Assembly (NCBI GenBank): GCA_037132075.1
Contig: JBAXPV010000017.1
Span: 1 to 64,000 of the forward strand
Length of the DNA: 64,000 nucleotides
Direction of reading: 5' to 3'
From: JBAXPV01 sp037132075
Lineage (GTDB): Bacteria > Bacteroidota > Bacteroidia > Bacteroidales > CAIXZF01
Below, in pieces: positions 33,365-40,573 of this stretch. The number at the start of each line of letters is the position of its first letter. The stretch's first letter is position 1. A program made the position numbers and the translations under genes. The notes beneath the pieces are model-generated. The model was not told the origin of the DNA. It saw nothing but the letters and a program-made list of their open reading frames with translations, and made no database searches.

Positions 33365-34009
33365 ATGTTAACAGGGATTCGGAATATTATCTGGGACTGG
33401 AACGGGACCCTGCTGGACGACGTAGATATTTGTGTTGATTCCATCAACATTCTGCTCGAAAAACGCAAGCTCCCACTGATGAATATCGATCGATATAAGG
33501 AACTCTTTAGCTTTCCTGTCATAGAGTATTATAAAAATATCGGATTCGACTTCACTGCTGAGGTTTATGATGAGGTCGCCACGGAATTTATGACAGCCTA
33601 CCTCGACAGGCTTCCTTCTGCGGGGCTTTTCCCTCAGATCCTGCCCCTTTTAGAGGCCTGCCGTCAAGGTGGCTATCAACAGGCAGTTCTGTCGGCCATG
33701 GAGCAAGATACTTTAGATTCCTCAATTCAAAGCAAAGGAATCCAGCATTACTTTACCAAAATTGTGGGCATTGACAATCATCATGCCGTGGGTAAACTTG
33801 AAAATGCTGAACGAATCTTAAAAGAAATCAATGGAAAAGCCAGTGAGACTTTACTTATCGGCGACACACTTCATGATTTTGAAGTAGCTTCAGCTATCGG
33901 ATGTCCTTATCTGCTTATTGGAAGCGGGCATCAGTCTCTAAGACGCCTATCAGAACATGGAAGAAGCACGGCAGAAAGCCATGATAGATTGCTAGAATTC
34001 TTTGATTGA
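33365..34009 (+). CDS. HAD-family hydrolase (phosphoglycolate-phosphatase-like)
   Basis: A 214-residue cytoplasmic phosphatase-like protein with a helical cap. Motif I is DWNGTLLDD with D11 as nucleophile; the second Asp of the common DxD is Asn13. Motif II is SAMEQ, motif III is the Lys near VGKLENAE, and motif IV is IGDTLHDFEVA. The Asn is known in some HAD subgroups, so activity is plausible, but the substrate is unknown. Convergent with, and overlapping by 18 bases, the next gene. Third in the ftsK-lolA operon. Confidence 0.82.
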   Translation: MLTGIRNIIWDWNGTLLDDVDICVDSINILLEKRKLPLMNIDRYKELFSFPVIEYYKNIGFDFTAEVYDEVATEFMTAYLDRLPSAGLFPQILPLLEACRQGGYQQAVLSAMEQDTLDSSIQSKGIQHYFTKIVGIDNHHAVGKLENAERILKEINGKASETLLIGDTLHDFEVASAIGCPYLLIGSGHQSLRRLSEHGRSTAESHDRLLEFFD

Positions 34010-34744
34010 GTCGTTTCTAATCTGCTCCTGTAAGACTTTATCCTGGATTTCTTCTCTGTATTTGATGCTCTGCATATAATATTCCTTTTTCATAGGCTTA
34101 CCTTCTTCTGTGAAATACAGCCAGGTTCCTTCTTTTAATCCATCTTTGTAAGGACCTGTAACGCGGATCTTACCTGAAGTATAGAAAAGTTGCATAAGGC
34201 CCTGTAACATATCTTTTTCATACTGGCCTTTCATTTTGACCGTACCATCCTCAAAATGTAGTATCCAGGCTCCTTGCCTAAGGTCATCCTTATAATTTTT
34301 CTCCTCATTCATATTGCCATTGACATAATAGGTTCGCCATGGGCCATCTTTTTTACCGGCTTTGTATGCTTCCTGTGAAAGCAATTGCTGCGCTTCGTTG
34401 TAATAAGTCCAGGTACTGTCTTTGAGCTCATTGACATATTTCCCTTGGGTCATGATCTGCCCGGTTTGGAAATACGTGGTTGTATAGCTAATTTTACCTT
34501 TGGAGAAGAAATAGGATTTCGCTTTCAGGGTCCCTTCCGGGAAATAATATTTGAATTCTCCGCTTGGTTTGTCGTCCCTAAAGTTCCCCTCGTATTTAAG
34601 CTTGCCTTGCTCATCCATTTTGCGCCATAGTCCTTGTTTTCGTCCCTGGGCATCAGTCTGATTCACTGAAGAAACTGTTTGTGCCTGCAGGCAAAGTGAG
34701 GCTATGAAAAGAAAACCAAATAAAATCTGAGCTTTAAACATCAT
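33992..34744 (-). CDS. Exported YwqK/MORN-like repeat protein
   Basis: A 250-residue protein with a signal peptide ending near LQAQ (about residue 22) and about eight MORN-type repeats of roughly 23 residues with the pattern G..W..Y...G....E..Y..G...G.W..Y (for example KDGPWRTYYVNGNMNEEKNY and KEGTWLYFTEEGKPMKKEYY). Often labelled 'YwqK family antitoxin', but the repeats alone do not support a toxin-antitoxin role. Likely an exported structural or binding protein. Its 3' end overlaps the convergent HAD gene. Confidence 0.83.
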   Translation of the reverse strand: MMFKAQILFGFLFIASLCLQAQTVSSVNQTDAQGRKQGLWRKMDEQGKLKYEGNFRDDKPSGEFKYYFPEGTLKAKSYFFSKGKISYTTTYFQTGQIMTQGKYVNELKDSTWTYYNEAQQLLSQEAYKAGKKDGPWRTYYVNGNMNEEKNYKDDLRQGAWILHFEDGTVKMKGQYEKDMLQGLMQLFYTSGKIRVTGPYKDGLKEGTWLYFTEEGKPMKKEYYMQSIKYREEIQDKVLQEQIRNDSIKEF

Positions 34745-34781
34745 GCATATTCCTAAGAGGGAAATTGAATATTTATTCCAT

Positions 34782-34789
34782 TACTTTTG
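34782..34789 (+). promoter_or_regulatory. -7 element of recR
   Basis: TACTTTTG matches TAnnTTTG, 28 bases before the recR GTG. The extended string TACTTTTGTGAGG matches that upstream of ftsK. The nearest TTG is only 14 bases upstream, shorter than usual. Confidence 0.5.
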
Positions 34790-34816
34790 TGAGGTAAAAT
34801 TACATTATTTTCTTTC

Positions 34817-35437
34817 GTGTCAGGTTTCTCTTCAAAACTACTCGAGGATGCGGTCAATGAGTTGAGCCGTCTTCCTGGAATCGGTAAAAAAACTGCTTTG
34901 CGTTTGGCACTTCATCTCTTGAAAGAATCTGAGAGTGAAGTTGTTAACCTGGGTAAGTCATTGCTCTCAATGCGTACTGAAATCAAGTACTGCGAAAGCT
35001 GTCATAACATTTCGGATACTGATTTATGTACGATTTGTAGTGATCCAAAGCGTGAAGGCCAGACCGTTTGCGTGGTTCAAGACATCCGGGATGTCATTGC
35101 CATTGAAAACACACATCAATATAAAGGCTTGTACCACATCCTTGGGGGGGTTATTTCTCCAATGGAAGGAATTAGCCCTGACGACCTGAATATCAAATCA
35201 TTGACCAGAAAGATTGAATTGGGTATCGTAAAAGAAATCATCATGGCCTTACCGGCAACGATGGAAGGAGATACGACAAATTTCTTTATCTATAAGAAAG
35301 TCAAGGACTTTGGGCTGGTGATTTCGACAATTGCCCGTGGTGTTTCTGTCGGGGATGAATTGGAATATGCTGATGAAGTGACGCTAGGTCGTTCTATTCT
35401 TAACCGGATGCCGTACCAGGGCGGATTGACATACTAA
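34817..35437 (+). CDS. recR: Recombination mediator RecR, GTG start
   Basis: Works with RecO and RecF to load RecA on gapped DNA. The 206-residue protein has an N-terminal helix-hairpin-helix (LSRLPGIGKKTALRLALHLL), a zinc finger with C59, C62, C71 and C74, a Toprim domain (VCVVQDIRDVIAIE, LGGVISPMEG) and the C-terminal Walker-B-like segment (ARGVSVGDELEYADEVTLGRS). Start codon is GTG 34817; no ATG precedes the conserved HhH. Convergent with the next gene, overlapping by 38 bases. Confidence 0.95.
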   Translation: MSGFSSKLLEDAVNELSRLPGIGKKTALRLALHLLKESESEVVNLGKSLLSMRTEIKYCESCHNISDTDLCTICSDPKREGQTVCVVQDIRDVIAIENTHQYKGLYHILGGVISPMEGISPDDLNIKSLTRKIELGIVKEIIMALPATMEGDTTNFFIYKKVKDFGLVISTIARGVSVGDELEYADEVTLGRSILNRMPYQGGLTY

Positions 35438-35738
35438 AAAGGCCTCCGAGATCGTCCTGATCAGGTAATTCCGGGATGATTTCTGGCGGATTTTTTTCAT
35501 AGATCTCTTCTTCCTCTTCAAATAATTTCAACTGGTTCGGGCTGATATAATATTCATCTTCCGGATTGCTGGCATGTCGCTCTAAAAACTCCCTGACTGC
35601 TCTCTTAACAAGGCGTTTCGTACTGGTATTATGAATCTTACAGAACTTGTCGAGTAAACTTTTTTGTTTACTGCTGACCTTGATCTCTATTTTGCGATAT
35701 CTTATCCTGACGGGTTTCTTCTTCTTTTTTACCGGCAT
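35400..35738 (-). CDS. Small basic protein, ribbon-helix-helix-like
   Basis: A 112-residue protein: Lys/Arg-rich N-terminus (KKKKKP), then a ribbon-helix-helix-like segment (KIEIKVSSKQKSLLDKFC, then STKRLVKRAVREFLERHA), then an acidic and Pro-rich tail. This suggests a small DNA-binding protein, but the match is by pattern only. It lies 21 bases after glmM in the same direction and its 3' end overlaps recR by 38 bases, so its last 12 codons are antisense to recR. Confidence 0.65.
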   Translation of the reverse strand: MPVKKKKKPVRIRYRKIEIKVSSKQKSLLDKFCKIHNTSTKRLVKRAVREFLERHASNPEDEYYISPNQLKLFEEEEEIYEKNPPEIIPELPDQDDLGGLFSMSIRPGTASG

Positions 35739-35759
35739 AAAGAGGGATTCATTTTAGAT

Positions 35760-37145
35760 TCAGGAAACCGTTTCTATTTCTTTGATGAACTTTTCTGCAA
35801 GCGCTTCAGCACCTTCCTGCGTAGGACTTTCTGTATAAACCCTGATAATCGGTTCTGTGTTGGATTTGCGCAGGTGAACCCATTCATTGTCAAATTCAAT
35901 TTTCAGTCCATCAACCGTGTTTGTGTTTTTGTCTTTATACCTGGATTCAATCTGCCATAATATATTGTCGACTTTGGTTGTTTCACTTAACCCGATCTTT
36001 TTCTTGGCCATGAAATAATCCGGATAAGAGGCACGGATCTGCGTACAAGTCTTTCCTGAATGCGCCATCTTTGTCAACATCAGCGCAATCCCCAGTAAAG
36101 CGTCACGGCCATAATGCAAATCTGGCAGAATCACTCCTCCATTGCCTTCTCCGCCGATAACGGCACCTACCATTTTCATCTTCTCCACTACATTTACTTC
36201 ACCTACAGCAGATGCATAATATTCCTGGTCATAACGTTTGGTAACATCCCTCAAAGCCCGTGTAGAAGAAAGATTCGACACAGTAGGACCCTGCTTATAG
36301 CTCAGTATATGATCGGCAACAGCTACCAATGTGTATTCTTCTCCAAACAAGCTCCCATCTTCGCAAACGATTGCCAGGCGGTCTACATCAGGATCTACCA
36401 CAAAACCAATATCAGAATTACGGTTTGACACAATATGACAGATCATGCTAAGATTCTCCGGCAATGGTTCAGGATTATGGGCAAAATTCCCGTCAGGAAC
36501 ACCATAAAGTGTAAAAACCTGTTCTACACCCAAGGCCTTAAGCAGTATCGGTAAAGCAATTCCTCCCACCGAGTTAATGGTATCGATAACGACAGCAAAG
36601 TTTGCGTCCTTAATTGCATTAATATCGACATAAGGTAAGGCAATAATCTTTTGAATATGCTTATCCAGCTGAGTATCATCATTGCTTACAGTACCAATTT
36701 CGTTGTGAGATGCAAAATTGATGTCAAGGGTCTCTGCTCTCTTTAATATCTCTTCCCCTTCTTCTGCAGTGATAAATTCGCCCCTGTCGTTTAGAAACTT
36801 CAAAGCATTCCAGTCGGCAGGGTTATGACTTGCAGTGATAATGATGCCGCCATTGGCTTTTAAATCAGTGACAGCCATTTCAACAGTCGGGGTGGTTGCC
36901 ATTCCCAGGTCAACGACATCGGCACCACAGGCAAGAAGGCTGGAGATAACCAGATCCGTGATCATCGGACCGGAAGTACGGGCATCACGACCTATGACTA
37001 TTTTAAGTTTCTGCTTCTCTGCATTCTGTTGAAGCATAGTAGCATAAGCCGAGACAAAACCTACAACATCAAGCGGACTAAGACTTTCTCCTGGCTTTCC
37101 CCCCAGGGTACCGCGAATGCCGGAAATGGATTTAATAAGTGTCAT
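35760..37145 (-). CDS. glmM: Phosphoglucosamine mutase (GlmM-type phosphohexomutase)
   Basis: Converts glucosamine 6-phosphate to glucosamine 1-phosphate for UDP-GlcNAc and peptidoglycan. From ATG 37145 (MTLIKSISGIRGTLGG) the protein has 461 residues with TASHNPADWNA (phosphoserine S106), metal loop DPDVDRLA, sugar loop EGNGGVI and phosphate loop RKSNTEPIIRV. The family also includes phosphomannomutases, so glmM is the likely but not exclusive reading; the window has a second, longer mutase at 12.4-14.1 kb. A longer frame to 37157 has an alternative ATG. Confidence 0.85.
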   Translation of the reverse strand: MTLIKSISGIRGTLGGKPGESLSPLDVVGFVSAYATMLQQNAEKQKLKIVIGRDARTSGPMITDLVISSLLACGADVVDLGMATTPTVEMAVTDLKANGGIIITASHNPADWNALKFLNDRGEFITAEEGEEILKRAETLDINFASHNEIGTVSNDDTQLDKHIQKIIALPYVDINAIKDANFAVVIDTINSVGGIALPILLKALGVEQVFTLYGVPDGNFAHNPEPLPENLSMICHIVSNRNSDIGFVVDPDVDRLAIVCEDGSLFGEEYTLVAVADHILSYKQGPTVSNLSSTRALRDVTKRYDQEYYASAVGEVNVVEKMKMVGAVIGGEGNGGVILPDLHYGRDALLGIALMLTKMAHSGKTCTQIRASYPDYFMAKKKIGLSETTKVDNILWQIESRYKDKNTNTVDGLKIEFDNEWVHLRKSNTEPIIRVYTESPTQEGAEALAEKFIKEIETVS

Positions 37146-37168
37146 AAGGATGAACATTAAATAGAATA

Positions 37169-37200
37169 CAAAGATGAAGTAATTGATCTAATTACACCAA
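37169..37200 (-). promoter_or_regulatory. Promoter of glmM
   Basis: On the minus strand TTG (37200-37198), 21 bases, then CATCTTTG (37176-37169), one mismatch from TAnnTTTG. Spacing is right. The predicted start is near 37163, so both start codons remain possible. Confidence 0.45.
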
Positions 37201-37260
37201 CATTAAGTAACAATCTTTGATCGTAATATTCAAATCACTAAGTCTAAAGGGTAAGAATTT

Positions 37261-37361
37261 ACCAATATACCAATTTTCAATATATCAATATACCAATTGA
37301 AGGTACTTTATTTAACATCGAAGCACCCCTTCAATTGGTATATTGGGAAATTGGTATATTC
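37261..37361. repeat. Inverted AT-rich repeat (TTGGTATATTG-type)
   Basis: Left arm 37261-37300 and right arm 37331-37361 are built from direct CAATATACCAATT units pointing in opposite directions. An 18-bp perfect stem pairs 37286-37303 with 37328-37345 around a 24-base loop. The left arm has one unit more than the right. The same units occur at 2206-2246 and 23881-23914. It lies between the divergent glmM and T9SS genes, so it is not a terminator for either. Confidence 0.8.
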
Positions 37362-37434
37362 ATATTTTATGATTATAATATGAATTCAAAAAATTCATCC
37401 TTTGGAATATAAGTTTGTTTACTTTAGCCCCTAT

Positions 37435-40400
37435 ATGCATATAATGAATTATGTTTCCATAAAAATTCACAATTTCTCCCTTAGGTGGTGTGGAATGCTT
37501 ATTCTGTCATGCATTTCAGCTTTTTCTGTCATTGCCCAGAATAAAGCAAACTACAATTTAAATCAATGCTATATCCGTGAGAACAAAGGTCAAAGCACCT
37601 CACAAGCTTTGTTCATCGGCCAAACGCCTGCTGGTAATGTCTTCTTTTATAAGGATTCAGTGGTGATTCAGAAGATTAGCTGTAAGAATAACACTGAATC
37701 AGTTCTTGCTCCTGACAAGAAGTATCATCAGCAGGAGACCCGCATGCAAAGAGATTGCTTTTCAATTACGAACGAGATCATTAAAATCCCTGGTCACAAT
37801 AATCTGATGCTGGTCCCATCAGGAGCAGATGGCAGTAAAACAAACTACTTTGTTGGGAATGACCCCTCAATGTGGATTAAAGATTTGCCGAATTATAATG
37901 AGCTTGCCTATCATAACCTTTCAACAGGGGAGTCATTCAGAATCACCTGTGATTCTAAAGGAATTCAAATAAACCAGCAAAGTCAGAACAAAGGCAAACA
38001 GCTCACAGCTAATTTTTCGACAAATCCGCTGTTGTTGAGCTCAAGTTATGTAGGCGGGACAATTTATGATCAGATTAATGCGATCGACATTGATGAGCTG
38101 AAGAACATTTATTTGTGTGGCTTGACGAAAAGCCTTGATTTTCCGCTTAGCAATCCAGCTTATGACACAAGCTTTGCCGGGGCAACCGATGGTGTCGTTT
38201 TAAAATTTGATTCTACGGGTAACAACCTGATTTTCTCGACCTACCTCGGTGGATATATGCAGGATGTTTTGCGAAATATTCATGTGAAACCTTTTACGCA
38301 CGAAGTAATTGTCTCAGGTTATACTGCCTCCCCGAATTATCCAACCACAGCATCATCTTACATGCCGGTTACCGGGGGCTTATCTGATGTTTGCCTAACA
38401 TGTCTGAACAGCCTGGGAAACTCATTGATTTATTCGACTTATATTGGTGGTTCAAAAGAGGATCTCTTGTTTCATATGATTGTTGACTCTATAGGAAACA
38501 CTTATTTATCCGGATCCACAGGTGGCAGTTTCCCTGTGACCACCGGGAGTTATCAAACTACTTACGGCGGTGGCCAATATGATCTGTTTCTATGTAAAGT
38601 GAATGCTTCTGGCAGTGGACTTATCTTTTCAACTTACATTGGAGGACCAAACCGTGAATATGGCGGCGAACTTACTATCGACAAGACAGGTAACTGCTAC
38701 CTGGGATGTCTTACAAGCGGATCTTCACCCATTACTCCGGGAGCTTATCGAACCAGCATGTCTACCACGCAGTCTTATTATCTCTGTAAACTTTCACCAA
38801 GCGGAAATTCATTGTTGTTCGGAACTTATTGTGGATGGGCGAATGACAGCCCTAGTACCTTGAGCGATTTGGCGGTTGACAGCAATGGCGTATACTGTAT
38901 CGGACTTGCGGGATCTTCAGGATCTTTTGCAACGACAAGCGGAGTCTTTACCAACAGCCCCTCAATTGGCGGATGGCCAGGCCCCATTGCATTATTTAAA
39001 ATGAGTACTCAGGGCGACAGTTTGCGCTTTGCTACCGTGATATATTATGGTGGTAGCGGAGGATGGAATTATGAACCCAGTCTTTGTGTCGTCCAGGATA
39101 AAATATTCTTTACGTATCTGATCTATACACCAGGTACGAATTGGTCCCCGATACAAGCCACCTTATGCGCTTTCGACAACACCTTTCCCCCTCCTGCCTC
39201 CGCAGGTGTGAATTCAAAAACCGCCATTTTCGCTTTGAGTAAAAACGCCGATAAATTACTATACCTCAGCTATTTTGGCGGATCAAAACATAACGCAGTT
39301 CCTGCAATGTTGGTAAAAGACGACATTGCCTACCTGGCCGGGTATACTGATTCACAGGATCTGCCTTTGACAAACAACTGTTTTGATTCAATCCCAGTTA
39401 TCCCCGGCTCTAATTTCTATAAAGGCTTATTTGCCCGGATTAAAATAGAAATCAACCCCAAAGCGATGTTTGATATTCCTACGCATATCTGTACAAACAG
39501 CCCGCTTAATTTCCAAAACAATTCACACTGTAGCAATCACTTTTTATGGAAATTCGGGGACGGCGATACTTCGTCCTTGTCCTCCCCAAGCCATACCTAT
39601 CATACACCCGGAAATTACACGATAATCCTGATCGCCAACAATGACAACAGTTCTGATACCGTGACGAAAACAATAATCGTTCAGTCAATCTTTCAGAATC
39701 ACCAGGATTCAATTTGTTCTGAAGATTCTATCTTCCTTGCAGGTGCCTATCGTCACCTAGCAGGCATCTATATCGATTCACTTCATACCGCCAATGGCTG
39801 CGACAGCATCGTGCAAACAACATTAAGTCTGAACGCTTCACCGGAAAATAATCTGCCCACAGATACTGTCTTTTGCAGTGGGGATGAGTTCCAACTCAAT
39901 GCAGGAAACCCCGGTTTTACCTACCAATGGAATGATGGCTCCTCAGGGCAAAGTATTTTAATATTCGATTCGGGTACTTATTCACTTACCGTCACTTCTA
40001 ACAAAGGTTGTAGCAAGTCATCATCAACGAATGTTCAGAAAATACCACTTCCAACATCAAACCTGATCGCAAAAACGACGATTTGCCAGGGGAGCATTAT
40101 GATTCTGAGCACAGACACCTGTCCCAACTGCCACTATTTGTGGAATAATTCTAGCACAAATCCATCTATTACAATCTCACAATCAGGGATATACATAGTC
40201 ACTGTTTCCAATGATTATTGCAGTATTTCCGATTCCGCTTTGGTGGAAGATTGTGTCAGCTTGCAAATGCCCAATGTTTTTACACCAAACGGTGATGGCC
40301 ACAACGATCTCTTTATTCCAGATTTTTTGAATGTCGACAAATTCGAACTTACTGTCTTCAACCGCTGGGGTGAACTTATCATTAAAACAACAGACATCAC

Positions 40401-40539
40401 TAAGGGCTGGGACGGAACCAAACACAACAAAAACTGCCCTGATGGCACTTACTTCTACATGCTTGAATATCAAGGCTTAGGGAATGGGAATATGCCTTTT
40501 AAAGCACGGATGCAGGGGACTGTTACTTTGCTGAGATGA
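37435..40539 (+). CDS. Giant T9SS type B protein with SBBP-like repeats and PKD domain
   Basis: An exported protein of about 1,034 residues. ATG 37435 is taken; ATG 37444 is equally plausible. A signal sequence ends near SVIAQ. The N-terminal 200 residues contain the ENKGQ motif typical of proteins that carry SBBP repeats. Then about ten repeats of the form GN..IFSTYLGG (for example FSTYLGGYMQD, YSTYIGGSKED, FSTYIGGPNRE) suggest a beta-propeller. A PKD domain follows (FLWKFGDGDTSSLSSPSHTY), then Ig-like segments. The C-terminal 85 residues are a CHU_C type B sorting domain (VFTPNGDGHNDLF, NRWGELI, GWDGT). Probably surface-displayed or secreted. Confidence 0.87.
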   Translation: MHIMNYVSIKIHNFSLRWCGMLILSCISAFSVIAQNKANYNLNQCYIRENKGQSTSQALFIGQTPAGNVFFYKDSVVIQKISCKNNTESVLAPDKKYHQQETRMQRDCFSITNEIIKIPGHNNLMLVPSGADGSKTNYFVGNDPSMWIKDLPNYNELAYHNLSTGESFRITCDSKGIQINQQSQNKGKQLTANFSTNPLLLSSSYVGGTIYDQINAIDIDELKNIYLCGLTKSLDFPLSNPAYDTSFAGATDGVVLKFDSTGNNLIFSTYLGGYMQDVLRNIHVKPFTHEVIVSGYTASPNYPTTASSYMPVTGGLSDVCLTCLNSLGNSLIYSTYIGGSKEDLLFHMIVDSIGNTYLSGSTGGSFPVTTGSYQTTYGGGQYDLFLCKVNASGSGLIFSTYIGGPNREYGGELTIDKTGNCYLGCLTSGSSPITPGAYRTSMSTTQSYYLCKLSPSGNSLLFGTYCGWANDSPSTLSDLAVDSNGVYCIGLAGSSGSFATTSGVFTNSPSIGGWPGPIALFKMSTQGDSLRFATVIYYGGSGGWNYEPSLCVVQDKIFFTYLIYTPGTNWSPIQATLCAFDNTFPPPASAGVNSKTAIFALSKNADKLLYLSYFGGSKHNAVPAMLVKDDIAYLAGYTDSQDLPLTNNCFDSIPVIPGSNFYKGLFARIKIEINPKAMFDIPTHICTNSPLNFQNNSHCSNHFLWKFGDGDTSSLSSPSHTYHTPGNYTIILIANNDNSSDTVTKTIIVQSIFQNHQDSICSEDSIFLAGAYRHLAGIYIDSLHTANGCDSIVQTTLSLNASPENNLPTDTVFCSGDEFQLNAGNPGFTYQWNDGSSGQSILIFDSGTYSLTVTSNKGCSKSSSTNVQKIPLPTSNLIAKTTICQGSIMILSTDTCPNCHYLWNNSSTNPSITISQSGIYIVTVSNDYCSISDSALVEDCVSLQMPNVFTPNGDGHNDLFIPDFLNVDKFELTVFNRWGELIIKTTDITKGWDGTKHNKNCPDGTYFYMLEYQGLGNGNMPFKARMQGTVTLLR

Positions 40540-40573
40540 ATTGACTGGGCGACGAGGCAAATTCTACTAACTA

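Noticed and set aside
33992..34744. Toxin-antitoxin system suggested by the common 'YwqK family antitoxin' label
   Set aside because: The protein is an exported MORN-like repeat protein with no toxin gene beside it; the label comes from a distant homologue.
38040..39400. A CRISPR-like array suggested by regularly spaced similar sequences
   Set aside because: The repeats are protein-level SBBP-like units in a continuous reading frame with varied codons; there are no constant DNA repeats with unique spacers.
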